Source: Pelagerythrobacter rhizovicinus (GTDB lineage Bacteria; Pseudomonadota; Alphaproteobacteria; Sphingomonadales; Sphingomonadaceae). From it: a stretch of 64,000 nt of DNA. The notes below the pieces were generated by a model. That model worked only from the letters and a program-made list of their open reading frames with translations, ran no database searches and was not told the DNA's origin. A program made the position numbers and the translations under genes. Of this stretch, positions 7,792 to 16,771 are shown piece after piece. Each line of letters opens with the position of its first letter. The first letter of the stretch is position 1. Location: NCBI RefSeq assembly GCF_004135625.1, contig NZ_SDPV01000001.1, positions 618,501-682,500 of the forward strand. The letters run 5' to 3'.

Positions 7792-9201
7792 TCAACCGCC
7801 CGACCATCCGCCGCCGAGCGTGCGGAACACGTCGATCTGGGCGCGCGATACTTCGGCATCCTGCGCCGCGAGCTGGGCGCGCGTCTCAGCCAGGGTGCGT
7901 TCGGCATCGAGCCTGTCGAGGGAGTTGATCTGCCCCTCGCGCTGCTGCGCTCCGACGATGCGGAATGCCCTTTCCGCTTCCTCCCTGGCGGACTGGAGCG
8001 CCCGCCGCCGCTCGATCGCGCGGGCATAGTTGGACAGCGCCGTCTCGGTTTCCTCCAGCGCGACGAGGACGGCGCCGTCGAAGGCGGCCAGCGCGCCCTT
8101 GGTGTCAGCCTCGGCCGCGTCGATCCGCGCGCGCACCGGTTCCTGATTGGGGAACGTCCAACTCAGCAGCGGGCCGAGCAGCCAGCGCAGCGGCCCGCCC
8201 GTGAAGATGTCGCCGACGTCGGGCCCGGTCGAGCCGATCGAGCCACCGAAGGTGATCCGCGGATAGAGATCGGCGGTCGCGACCCCGATCCGGGCGGTCG
8301 ATGCGGCCAAGCGCCGCTCGGCGGCGCGCACGTCGGGCCGCCGCGCGAGGAGCTGCGCCCCGTCGCCGACCGGCAGCGGCTGCTCGATCTCGAGCACGAT
8401 GCTGCGCTCCCCCGCGATCGGCGGCAGCTCCGCCGGCGCGCGCCCGGTGAGGGTTGCGAGGCGGAACAGGGCGGCAGCACGCGCCGCTTCGAGCAAGGGG
8501 ATCTCGGCCGCGCGCTGGTCGCGCAGCGTGGCGATGCGCGCGACCGCGAGGCCACTCTCGAGCCCGGCCTCATGGCGCTTGCGGGTGAGCGCAAGCGACT
8601 GGTTCATCAGCTCCACGATCTCGCGCGCGACGCGCAGCCTCTCGGCGCCGGAAGCCGCGTCCGCATAGGCGCGGGTGGTGTCGGCGACGACCATGACCCG
8701 CACTGCGTTCGCATCGGCCTCGCTCGCGGCGAGATCGGCCTGCGCGGCTTCGATCCCGCGGCTCACTCGTCCGAACAGATCGACTTCGTAGGAGACGTCG
8801 ATCCCCGCATCGTAGGACCAGTCCTCCCGGTCCGCGCCGGGAGGTACCTGGCCCTCCGGCACCCGGCCGTAGGTCGCGCCGGCGCCGATCGCGCTTTGCG
8901 GCAAGCGGTCGCCCCGCGCACCGCGCAGGCCCGCTCGTGCCCGCTCGATGCGAGCGAGGGCCTGGCGCACATCGGTGTTCGCCCTCAGCGCATCCTGCAC
9001 CAGCGAGTCGAGCACGGGATCCTCGTAGAGGCGCCACCAGTCGGCGGGGAGCGGCGCCGGCGTAAACGCCGGGTCGTCGGCCGAAAGGAAGGGGCCGGAC
9101 GACGCTGGGCGGGGGGGAGTAGGGGCGTAGTCCGGCCCCACCGCGCACCCCGAAAGGACGAGCGCGGAAAGGGTCGAGAGAGCGAGGGAACGGAATTTCA
9201 T
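7792..9201 (-). CDS. RND efflux outer-membrane lipoprotein, NodT/OprM family
   Basis: This 469-residue protein has a lipoprotein signal (lipobox LSGC, Cys19), then AVGPDYAPT and two OEP repeats rich in long helices, as in NodT/OprM channels. It forms the outer-membrane exit duct of the tripartite pump encoded upstream in the same operon. The ATG at 9201 lies 8 bp after the pump gene stop, so co-transcription is very likely. The larger open frame that continues upstream is only the shadow of the pump gene. Confidence 0.93.
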   Translation of the reverse strand: MKFRSLALSTLSALVLSGCAVGPDYAPTPPRPASSGPFLSADDPAFTPAPLPADWWRLYEDPVLDSLVQDALRANTDVRQALARIERARAGLRGARGDRLPQSAIGAGATYGRVPEGQVPPGADREDWSYDAGIDVSYEVDLFGRVSRGIEAAQADLAASEADANAVRVMVVADTTRAYADAASGAERLRVAREIVELMNQSLALTRKRHEAGLESGLAVARIATLRDQRAAEIPLLEAARAAALFRLATLTGRAPAELPPIAGERSIVLEIEQPLPVGDGAQLLARRPDVRAAERRLAASTARIGVATADLYPRITFGGSIGSTGPDVGDIFTGGPLRWLLGPLLSWTFPNQEPVRARIDAAEADTKGALAAFDGAVLVALEETETALSNYARAIERRRALQSAREEAERAFRIVGAQQREGQINSLDRLDAERTLAETRAQLAAQDAEVSRAQIDVFRTLGGGWSGG

Positions 9202-9209
9202 CGGGGCAC

Positions 9210-12200
9210 CTATTCTGCAGGCTGCAGGGCGTAGTCGCCGCTGCTGCGGCCGCCGCGCAGGCGGGCGATGCGATCGCCGAGGGCGCGGCAGACGACGTAG
9301 AAGGTCGGGGTGAAGATCAGGCCGAAGCCGGTCACGCCCAGCATGCCGAAGCACACGGCGGTTCCCAGCGCCTGCCGCAGCTCGGCGCCGGCCCCGGTCG
9401 CGATCACCAGCGGCACCGAGCCGAGGATGAACGCGAAGCTGGTCATCAGGATCGGGCGCAGGCGGGTCTTGGCCGCCTCGACCGCGGCCTGCGCCGGGGA
9501 GAGCCCGTGCTGCTCCTCGCCCTGGCGGGCGAATTCGACGATCAGGATCGCGTTCTTCGCCGCCAGCGCGATCAGCACGACCAGGCCGATCTGCGTCAGC
9601 ACGTTGTTGTCCATTCCGCGCAGGTTCACCCCGATCATGGCGGCGAGCAGACACATCGGCACGATCAGGATGATCGAGAGCGGCATGACGAGGCTTTCAT
9701 ACTGCGCCGCGAGCACGAGGAAGACGAGCAGCACGGCCAACACGAAGACCAGCGCGGCGGTGTTGCCGGCGAACTTCTGCTGGTAGGCGATGCCCGTCCA
9801 TTCGAAGTCGTACCCACGCGACAGCGCCTCGCCGGCGACCGCCTCCATCGTCTCGAGCGACTGGCCGGTGGAGAAGCCGGGCGCCGTATCGCCGTCGATG
9901 GCGACCGCCGGGGCGAGGTTGTAACGCGTCACCCGGTACGGTCCGGTCGTGTCGCTCAGCGTTGCGACCGATCCTATCGGCACCATCGACCCGTTGGCGG
10001 AGCGCATGTGCAGGTTGGCGATGTCCGCCGGGTTGTCCCGGAACTGGGCGTCGGCCTGCGCAGTCACGCGGTATGTGCGGCCGAGGAGGTTGAAGTCGTT
10101 GATGAAGGCCGAGCCGAGATAGACCTGCAGCGTGTTGAAGATGTCGGACGGGGAAACGCCCAGAATCTGCGCCTTGTCGCGGTCGATCTCGGCGCGCACG
10201 CGCGGCGTGCCGGTCTCGAAGAAGGTATAGACGCCGGCCAGCCCCTCCTGCTGGTTAGCCTGGGCGATCACTTCCTGGGCGATCCTCTCGAGTTCGCGGT
10301 AGCCCTGGCCGTTCTTGTCCTGCACCATCATGCGGAAGCCGCCGGCAGAGCCGATGCCGCGGATCACCGGCGGCTTGACGATCATCAGGCGCGCCTCGTT
10401 GATGTCGGCGGTCGCCTTCTGCGCCTCGGCAATCAATGCGTCGACGGTCTGCCCCTTGTCCGCGCGCTCGTCGAAGTCGTCGAGCACCCAGTAGGCGGCG
10501 GCGGAGCTGGCGGACTGCGTCTCGGAGGTGCCGTCGAAGCCCGAAAGCATGACCACCCCGTCGATCCCGTCGATCGGCAGCACCCGGTCGGCGACCTGCT
10601 TCATCACCGCCTCGGTGCGCGAAGTCGCCGAGCCTGCGGGCAACTGCACCACGGTCAGGAAATAGGCCTGGTCCTGCTGCGGAACGAAGCCGGTCGGCGT
10701 CATCCACAGCGCCGCTCCCGTCAGCGCGATCAGCCCCGCATAGGCGGCCATCATGCGCCGCGGCATGGCGACAAGTCGTGCGGTCCATCTGCCGTAGCTG
10801 TCGCTGAAGCGGTCGAAGGCGCGGTTGAAGGCGTCGCCGGCCCGCTCGACCATCCGGCGCCAGCGGGCGCCCTCGGGGGCGTGCTGGTGCGGGCGAAGCA
10901 GCAGGGCGGAGAGGGCGGGCGAGAGCGTCAGCGAGACGATCAGCGAGATCACCGTCGCCGCCGAGATCGTCACCGCGAACTGCTGGTAGAACGCGCCCGA
11001 CAGGCCACCGATGAACAGCGTCGGCACGAACACGGCGCAAAGTACCAGCACGATCGCGACCAGCGCTGCCCCGACCTCGTCCATCGAGGTGCGCGCGGCC
11101 TGCAACGGGGACATCCCCGCCTCCAGATTGCGCTCGACGTTCTCGACCACCACGATCGCGTCGTCGACCACGATGCCGATCGCGAGAACCAGCCCGAAGA
11201 GCGATAGGTTGTTGAGCGAGTATCCGAGCGCCGCCAGCACCGCGAAGGTGCCGATCAGCGAGACCGGGATCGCCAGCACCGGGATTAGCGAGGCGCGCCA
11301 CTTCTGCAGGAAGACGACGATCACCAGCACGACCAGCACGACCGCTTCGAGCAGCGTGGTCACCACCGCGTCCACCGACTGCTGGATGAACTCGGTAGGG
11401 TTGTAGACGATGCGGTATTCGAGACCGGCCGGGAAATCGGCGGCGAGCTCGTCCATCGTGGCCTTGACCACTTCGGCCGAGGCGAGGGCGTTGGAGCCGG
11501 GTTCCTGCAGGACCGGAATGATCACCGACTCGCTGTCGTTCAGGAATGCCGAAGTGCTGTAGTCCTGCGCTCCGATCTCTACCCGGGCGACGTCGTTTAT
11601 GCGCACCTGGCGCCCGTCGGCATCGGTGCGGATCACGACGTTCCCGAACTGTGCGGGATCGGTGAAGCGTCCTTGCGTCTCGACGTTGAGCTGGAAGGCG
11701 CTGTCGGGGCTCGGCTGCTGGCCGAGGACGCCGGCGGCGACCTGCACGTTCTGCGCGCGCAGGGCGGAGACGATGTCGCCCGCCGTCAGGTTGAGCGCCG
11801 CCGCGCGGCCGGGATCGATCCAGATCCGCATGGCCAGCTCGCGGCTGCCGAAGAGCTGTACGTCGCCCACGCCCTCGATCCGCGCCAGCCGGTCCTTGAT
11901 CCGGGTCTGCGCGTAGTTCGACATGTATTCGCGGCTGAGCGACCCGTCGGGCGAGATCAGGTTGACGATCAGCAGGAAGTCAGGGGTGGTCTTGCGGGTG
12001 ACGATGCCGAGGCGCTGCACTTCCTCCGGCAGGCGCGGTTCCGCGATGGCGACGCGGTTCTGCACCAGCACCTGCGCCTCGTCGAGGTCGGTGCCCTGCT
12101 CGAAGGTGACGGTGATCGTCACCCGCCCGTCACCGGTCGACTGGCTCGAGAGATAGAGCATGCCGTCCACCCCGTTGATCTCCTGCTCGATCGGATTGGC

Positions 12201-12389
12201 GACGGTTTCCGCCACCGTTTCGGCCGAAGCGCCGGGGTAGGTTGCCGTCACCGTGACGGTGGGCGGCACGACCTCCGGATATTGGGAGACCGGCAGGAAG
12301 AAGTACGAGATCGCACCGATCAGCGTGATGATGACGGCGATCACCCCGGCGAAGATCGGCCGGTCGATGAAGAAACGGGACAGGCGCAT
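9210..12389 (-). CDS. RND multidrug efflux permease, HAE1/AcrB family
   Basis: This 1059-residue inner-membrane transporter starts MRLSRFFIDRPIFAGVIAVI, the usual AcrB/MexB opening. It has the proton-relay aspartates in VVDDAIVVVEN and the relay lysine in LAAKNAILIVEFA. Two large periplasmic loops lie between the transmembrane blocks. The family exports lipophilic drugs, dyes and detergents driven by the proton gradient. An AGGAGG site precedes the ATG. It is the middle gene of the adaptor-pump-channel operon. Confidence 0.96.
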   Translation of the reverse strand: MRLSRFFIDRPIFAGVIAVIITLIGAISYFFLPVSQYPEVVPPTVTVTATYPGASAETVAETVANPIEQEINGVDGMLYLSSQSTGDGRVTITVTFEQGTDLDEAQVLVQNRVAIAEPRLPEEVQRLGIVTRKTTPDFLLIVNLISPDGSLSREYMSNYAQTRIKDRLARIEGVGDVQLFGSRELAMRIWIDPGRAAALNLTAGDIVSALRAQNVQVAAGVLGQQPSPDSAFQLNVETQGRFTDPAQFGNVVIRTDADGRQVRINDVARVEIGAQDYSTSAFLNDSESVIIPVLQEPGSNALASAEVVKATMDELAADFPAGLEYRIVYNPTEFIQQSVDAVVTTLLEAVVLVVLVIVVFLQKWRASLIPVLAIPVSLIGTFAVLAALGYSLNNLSLFGLVLAIGIVVDDAIVVVENVERNLEAGMSPLQAARTSMDEVGAALVAIVLVLCAVFVPTLFIGGLSGAFYQQFAVTISAATVISLIVSLTLSPALSALLLRPHQHAPEGARWRRMVERAGDAFNRAFDRFSDSYGRWTARLVAMPRRMMAAYAGLIALTGAALWMTPTGFVPQQDQAYFLTVVQLPAGSATSRTEAVMKQVADRVLPIDGIDGVVMLSGFDGTSETQSASSAAAYWVLDDFDERADKGQTVDALIAEAQKATADINEARLMIVKPPVIRGIGSAGGFRMMVQDKNGQGYRELERIAQEVIAQANQQEGLAGVYTFFETGTPRVRAEIDRDKAQILGVSPSDIFNTLQVYLGSAFINDFNLLGRTYRVTAQADAQFRDNPADIANLHMRSANGSMVPIGSVATLSDTTGPYRVTRYNLAPAVAIDGDTAPGFSTGQSLETMEAVAGEALSRGYDFEWTGIAYQQKFAGNTAALVFVLAVLLVFLVLAAQYESLVMPLSIILIVPMCLLAAMIGVNLRGMDNNVLTQIGLVVLIALAAKNAILIVEFARQGEEQHGLSPAQAAVEAAKTRLRPILMTSFAFILGSVPLVIATGAGAELRQALGTAVCFGMLGVTGFGLIFTPTFYVVCRALGDRIARLRGGRSSGDYALQPAE

Positions 12390-12436
12390 TGCGGCCTCCT
12401 GGTGGAATCGGTCAGGTCAGGGAGAGGAGGGGGCCG

Positions 12437-13702
12437 TCAGCCGGCGATCGTCGCCTCGCCGGGAGGTGCCCCGGCAACGGCGGTTTCCGGCTTGTCGGAG
12501 GTGGGCGGGGCGATCTTGCCGGCCTTCGGGGTCACCTTTGCGCCCGGCATGGCCATCTGCGTGCCCTTGATGATGACGCGGTCGTTCGGCGAAAGGCCGC
12601 CGCGGATCACGCGCAGACCGCCGATCACCGGACCGAGCTCGACCTCCTTGGCCGCAACCGTGCCGTCCTTGGCGACGACCAGCACCAGCTTGCGCGTCTG
12701 GTCGGTCTGGATCGCGGTGTCGGGTACGAGCAGGGCCTTCTCGGTACCGCCGCTCGCCATGCGCATGTTGCCGAACATTCCGGGGGAGAGGAAATTGTCG
12801 GGATTGCGCACCACGGCGCGCGCGCGGATCGTGCCGGAGTTGGGATCGAGCCCATTGTCCGTGAAATCGAGCGTGCCGTGCCATGCATAGTCGGTTTCGT
12901 CCTGCAGCCGGATGTCGATCTGTGCCCCGCGCTCGCGTCCTTCGCGGCGCGCTTCGAGGAACAGGCCTTCGGATCCATTGAAGGTGAAGTAGAGCGGGTC
13001 GGTCGCGTTGATCGTGGTCAGCAGGGTGGCGGAGGGTCCATCACCCGCGGCAACGAGATTGCCGGGATCGACGCGGCGGTAGGAGATGCGCCCGGTGATC
13101 GGAGCGCGGACGGTGGTGAACTCGACATCGAGGCTGCGCGAACGCACCCGTGCCTGGGCCGCCGCGAGGGCAGCCTGCGAGGCGGTCACCCGCGCTTCCA
13201 GCGCATCGATCTCGCTCTGCGCCACGGCGTTGTCGTCGATCAGGCGGCGCGCCCGCTCCAGCTCGGTGCGGGCGAGCGCGAGGTCGCTGCGTGCGGTGGC
13301 AACGCCGGCCTGCGCTTCGGCCAGGGCGGCGCGGTAGGGGCGCGGGTCGATGGTGAACAGCGGCTGCCCCTTGCGCACGATCTCACCGTCGCGGAAATGC
13401 ACGGCGGTGATCTCGCCGGACACGCGCGGGCGCAGCTCGACGCTGCGGCTCGCCTCGAAGCGGCCGATGTAGTCGTCCCACTCGGTCACTTCCTGTTGCA
13501 GCGGGGCGGCAACCGTCACCACTGGCGGCGGCGGAACTGCGGCGGGCGCGCTGTCGCCGCGCAGCAGGTACCATGCGAGCGCTACGGCGACGACGAGCGG
13601 CACGATCCACATCAGCCGCCGGCGCGACCGCGATTGTGAGCCGAGGTTCGCATCCTCGGCGTCCTCCAGTTGCGTCATCTCAATGGGCGTCAGGTCATTC
13701 AT
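12437..13702 (-). CDS. RND efflux periplasmic adaptor (membrane fusion protein)
   Basis: The 421-residue protein has a cytoplasmic N-tail and one transmembrane anchor at about residues 30-52. A biotinyl-lipoyl-like domain, a coiled-coil hairpin (about 105-165) and a beta-barrel region follow, the AcrA/MexE layout. It bridges the inner-membrane pump and outer channel. The ATG at 13702, MNDLTPIEM, has a GAGGAC site; a longer open frame to 13870 covers the promoter region and is rejected. Confidence 0.94.
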   Translation of the reverse strand: MNDLTPIEMTQLEDAEDANLGSQSRSRRRLMWIVPLVVAVALAWYLLRGDSAPAAVPPPPVVTVAAPLQQEVTEWDDYIGRFEASRSVELRPRVSGEITAVHFRDGEIVRKGQPLFTIDPRPYRAALAEAQAGVATARSDLALARTELERARRLIDDNAVAQSEIDALEARVTASQAALAAAQARVRSRSLDVEFTTVRAPITGRISYRRVDPGNLVAAGDGPSATLLTTINATDPLYFTFNGSEGLFLEARREGRERGAQIDIRLQDETDYAWHGTLDFTDNGLDPNSGTIRARAVVRNPDNFLSPGMFGNMRMASGGTEKALLVPDTAIQTDQTRKLVLVVAKDGTVAAKEVELGPVIGGLRVIRGGLSPNDRVIIKGTQMAMPGAKVTPKAGKIAPPTSDKPETAVAGAPPGEATIAG

Positions 13703-13905
13703 CTGGCGGTCCTCAATTCTGCACGCCTGCCGCCCCTCTTGGATGGGCGCACGCAGCCGTTCCGGGGAGCGAGGCACCCGGAGGAGTAAAACTGTTCGAG
13801 CAATCAGAGGCCCGGATGGCCGGGCGTGGATGTCGGGCAAAGATGCTGAGGAACAGCCGCGCGGAGACACGACAAGCCTCCCGCAGAACCGCTCCGCAAC
13901 GTTCT

Positions 13906-13940
13906 ATACTGATAAGTATGTAATCTGGCGTTCAGGTCAA
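13906..13940 (-). promoter_or_regulatory. Efflux operon promoter with overlapping TetR-type inverted repeat
   Basis: Read in the direction of transcription there is a -35-like TTGACC (13940-13935). About 16-17 bp further lies the inverted repeat ATACT-N4-AGTAT (13906-13919), which covers the -10 position. A repressor bound there would block RNA polymerase. The adjoining ATTACATAC (13924-13916) also occurs in front of the tetR gene and resembles the TACATAC half-site of E. coli AcrR. Confidence 0.55.
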
Positions 13941-13995
13941 GGGCTAGTTCTGTACCGCCCGATACTTTTTTCTGCAGCGCAGCATTTTCAGGCGC

Positions 13996-14592
13996 TTAGC
14001 GCCCGGGCCAGATGGCCAAAGCCGCCTCCGCAACCCGCTTGAGTTCGTCCCGACTCGCGCCTGAGCCCGCCTGAACGGAGATCCCCTGCAGAAGCGCGAG
14101 AAGGTAGCGCGTCATCGCTTCCGCCTCGACGGGAATGGCGAAGTCGCCCTCGTCGATCGCGCGTTGCATCCGCTCGATGACCGCGCAGCGAGCGGACTGA
14201 ACGCGCGCGTGGACGTCATCGCGGATCGGCGAGTCCTGGTTGCTGCAGCTGACCGTCGCGATCACGCCCAGACAGCCAGGGCATTCGCTGGTGATGTTCT
14301 CGATCGTGCCGGCGAGCATGCGCTCTGCCACGCCTCGCGCCGTCGGCGCGGCCAGCGCGCTCTCGACGTAGGCGAGCTTCTCCTCCTGGTAGAGATCGAG
14401 CGCACGCTTGAAGAGCGCTTCCTTGTTGCCGAACGCGGCGTAGAGGCTGGGTCTGGTAATGCCCATCGCCTCGGTCAGGTCGGTAAGCGAGGCACCGTCG
14501 TACCCCTTGGTCCAGAACACGCGTAGCGCGCTGGCAAGTGCCTCGTCGGTATCGAATTCCCGCGGGCGCCCTCTCTGAGCAACCTGTTCCAT
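13996..14592 (-). CDS. TetR/AcrR-family repressor of the efflux operon
   Basis: The 198-residue protein has an N-terminal helix-turn-helix, GASLTDLTEAMGITRPSLYA at about residues 33-52, and a helical ligand-binding domain, the standard TetR layout. It lies just upstream of and in the same direction as the adaptor, pump and channel genes, so it probably represses them and itself until a toxic ligand binds. No Shine-Dalgarno sequence is obvious before the ATG at 14592. A shared ATTACATAC element lies only 9-17 bp upstream. Confidence 0.9.
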   Translation of the reverse strand: MEQVAQRGRPREFDTDEALASALRVFWTKGYDGASLTDLTEAMGITRPSLYAAFGNKEALFKRALDLYQEEKLAYVESALAAPTARGVAERMLAGTIENITSECPGCLGVIATVSCSNQDSPIRDDVHARVQSARCAVIERMQRAIDEGDFAIPVEAEAMTRYLLALLQGISVQAGSGASRDELKRVAEAALAIWPGR

Positions 14593-14600
14593 ATCGAACG

Positions 14601-14609
14601 GTATGTAAT
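14601..14609 (-). promoter_or_regulatory. ATTACATAC element before tetR, possible autoregulatory site
   Basis: The nine bases ATTACATAC on the minus strand repeat exactly those beside the inverted repeat in the efflux promoter (13924-13916). Their position directly upstream of the tetR start suits autorepression. This is inferred from the repetition of the motif. Confidence 0.35.
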
Positions 14610-14641
14610 ATCGCTGCAAACAAGAGTCCAGCGAAGGGCCG

Positions 14642-15319
14642 TCATGCCGCGGCGACCCAGCCGCGGAAGGAAAAGCCGGCATAAAACAGGACGATGTCCG
14701 AAAAGCCCGCTTCGGCCAGCAGCGCTTCGTCCTCTTCCGCCGGGAGGACGGGCAGGTGCTGCGCCATAGTGGTGGCGGTCGCGGAGGCTTGCGCAAAATC
14801 GACAGTCACGCGGTTCGCGAAGGCGATCGACCGAGCCAGCCAAGTCTGGACGTCACCCTCTTGCGGCGCGCTGTGGTGTGCGACGACGAGCGGCGCGCCC
14901 GGCGCCATGCGGCGCCGCAGTTCTTGCAGCGTGCGCAGCCGCTCAGCCTTGGGCAGGAAGTGGAGCGTCAGCAGGCAGGCCGCACCGTCGAACGGACCTG
15001 ATGGAGCATCGTCGATCAGGCCCTGCACCAGCCGCACTTGCGCCATGTGCGCGCCGAGGTTGTCTCGGGCGAGGTCGAGCATGGCCGCCGCGGGATCGAT
15101 GCCCACGAGCCGCCAGCGCGGCTGCGCCTCGGCGAAGGCCTTGAGCTCCAGCCCGCCGCCCGCGCCGAGCACGAGAATGTCCGCGGCCGCAGGCGCGCGC
15201 TCCGCGAGCAGTAGCATCGCCATGCGCTGAAGGTCCGCGAAGCCGGGCACTTTCTGCGGCGTGCTCGCCGCATAATGCGCGACCGTGGCAGGATCGGTGA
15301 AGGGGGACAGCAGATCCAT
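14642..15319 (-). CDS. Class I SAM-dependent methyltransferase
   Basis: The 225-residue protein has the SAM-binding motif I ILVLGAGGGLELK at about residues 48-60, the acidic VGIDPAA loop and a post-motif stretch DGAACLLTLHFL. The substrate is unknown. It lies 3 bp after the stop of the thioredoxin-reductase-like gene and so is the last gene of an Rrf2-reductase-methyltransferase operon. The conserved C-terminus FYAGFSFRGWVA looks family-specific. Confidence 0.87.
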   Translation of the reverse strand: MDLLSPFTDPATVAHYAASTPQKVPGFADLQRMAMLLLAERAPAAADILVLGAGGGLELKAFAEAQPRWRLVGIDPAAAMLDLARDNLGAHMAQVRLVQGLIDDAPSGPFDGAACLLTLHFLPKAERLRTLQELRRRMAPGAPLVVAHHSAPQEGDVQTWLARSIAFANRVTVDFAQASATATTMAQHLPVLPAEEDEALLAEAGFSDIVLFYAGFSFRGWVAAA

Positions 15320-15322
15320 CTA

Positions 15323-16216
15323 TCAGCCGAACACGAGCGCCCGGTGGGCGGAGGTGCCCGCCGTCACGCCGTCCGCGACCGCCCAGCTCACGCTGTGCGG
15401 CGCGCGTGCGATATCGCCGGCGGCATAGACGCCGGGCACCGAGGTCATCTTGCTCTCGTCGGTCCCGATCAGCGGTCCGAACGGGCCATCCTCGATCGCT
15501 ACTCCCAGTTGCTCCGCAAGTGGGCTGGAGAGGCAGGATTGCGGGGCGATGTAGAGCGCTTCGACTGGCCGGTGGTGATCGCCCTCCAGCGCGATCGACG
15601 AGAGGGCGGTGCCGTCGCCCTCGAGCCGCGTCACCGTGCCCGGTTCGACCGCGACACCGCGCGCGGCGAGCGTTTCCGCGTCCGCCGGATCGAGATCGGC
15701 GCCGTTGAGATACAGGGTGGTCGGCCCCCATTCGGCGATCAGAAGCGCCTGATGGACCGACATGGGCGTGCGGTAGAGAACCCCCAAGGCGCGATCGCTG
15801 AACTCGAACCCGTGGCAATAGGGGCAGTGCAGCACGGTCTTGCCCCAGCGTTCCCGAAGGCCGGGAATCTCGGGCAGGATGTCGCGCAGTCCGAAGGAGA
15901 GGATCAGCTTGCTCGCGGCCAGCTCGGTTCCGCCGGCGAGCAGGACACGGAAGGCGTCGCCCTCCGCATGGGCCTGAACCGCCTCACCGTCGAGGATCTC
16001 CACGCTCGGGTAAGCGGCAAGCTGCGCGCGCGCCGTGCCGAGGATATGGCGCGGGTCGCTGCCGTCCTGCCCCAGAAAGCCGTGCGACGCATCGGCGAAG
16101 CGGTTGCGCGGCTGGCCCGTGTCGATCACGCAGACGCTGCGCCGGGCGCGCGCCAGATACGTCGCCGCGGCGAGCCCGGCAAAGCCCCCACCGACGATGA
16201 CGGCATCATGCTTCAT
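15323..16216 (-). CDS. Thioredoxin-reductase-like NAD(P)/FAD-dependent oxidoreductase
   Basis: The 297-residue protein has an N-terminal FAD-binding GGGFAG (residues 9-14), the redox pair C131-P-Y-C134 and a C-terminal [15 protein letters not shown] loop, as in low-molecular-weight thioredoxin reductases. NADPH electrons should pass through FAD to the disulfide and on to an unknown partner. It overlaps the Rrf2 gene by 11 bp. Thioredoxin itself is not encoded nearby, so the acceptor may be a different protein or a small molecule. Confidence 0.88.
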   Translation of the reverse strand: MKHDAVIVGGGFAGLAAATYLARARRSVCVIDTGQPRNRFADASHGFLGQDGSDPRHILGTARAQLAAYPSVEILDGEAVQAHAEGDAFRVLLAGGTELAASKLILSFGLRDILPEIPGLRERWGKTVLHCPYCHGFEFSDRALGVLYRTPMSVHQALLIAEWGPTTLYLNGADLDPADAETLAARGVAVEPGTVTRLEGDGTALSSIALEGDHHRPVEALYIAPQSCLSSPLAEQLGVAIEDGPFGPLIGTDESKMTSVPGVYAAGDIARAPHSVSWAVADGVTAGTSAHRALVFG

Positions 16217-16670
16217 GTGCGTTCTCCAGGGTCATGGCCTCCGTCGCATCCGGCATCATCGCGACCACGTCGGCACTCAACTGCGCCAGGGTGACTTCGC
16301 CGAAGCGGCGCAGCAGCAGCGCCTCCGCTTCGTCGAAAGCGCTGCCGAGCGCGGCATTGACCGCCTGCTCGACCAGGCATCCCGGCGCCTCGGTGCGATT
16401 GCCCAAGGCCAGGATCTCCGGCTGGCCCAGCGCCTCGTAGATGTCGCGCAACGTGATCCGCTCGAGATCGCGGGCGATGACCCAGCCGCCGCCGTGCCCT
16501 TTCTCGGAGCGGACGAGGCCTTGCTCGCGCAGCCCGGCCATCAGGCGCCGGACCACGACCGGGTTGGTCTCCATCGCACGGGCGAGGATCTCGGACGTCT
16601 GAGGCCCCGGCTGCCGCGCCATGTGCAGCAGGATGTGAAGGACCCCGGAGAGGCGGCTGTCGCGTTTCAT
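16206..16670 (-). CDS. Rrf2-family transcriptional regulator
   Basis: The 154-residue protein has the Rrf2 winged-helix motif, including [21 protein letters not shown], at about residues 33-53. IscR and NsrR use three cysteines to hold an iron-sulfur cluster, but only one cysteine, C98, is present here. It therefore probably senses through a single thiol or a ligand rather than a cluster. It is the first gene of the operon with the reductase and methyltransferase and likely regulates it. A TTGACA (16706-16701) lies upstream, although spacing to a TATCAT is only 14 bp. Confidence 0.88.
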   Translation of the reverse strand: MKRDSRLSGVLHILLHMARQPGPQTSEILARAMETNPVVVRRLMAGLREQGLVRSEKGHGGGWVIARDLERITLRDIYEALGQPEILALGNRTEAPGCLVEQAVNAALGSAFDEAEALLLRRFGEVTLAQLSADVVAMMPDATEAMTLENAHEA

Positions 16671-16771
16671 GTAACTTCAAATGATACGTGACTCGCCTTT
16701 TGTCAATTCCTCTCCGCTCCCGAGAAAAGAAATTGGCTGGTCATCGAGGAGGGTGACGCTAGGGCGCTCGC

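Noticed and set aside
16206-16670. Rrf2 protein as the IscR-type regulator of the desulfurase genes
   Set aside because: Only one cysteine is present, so it cannot hold the IscR cluster, and it lies 30 kb from the desulfurases in a different operon.
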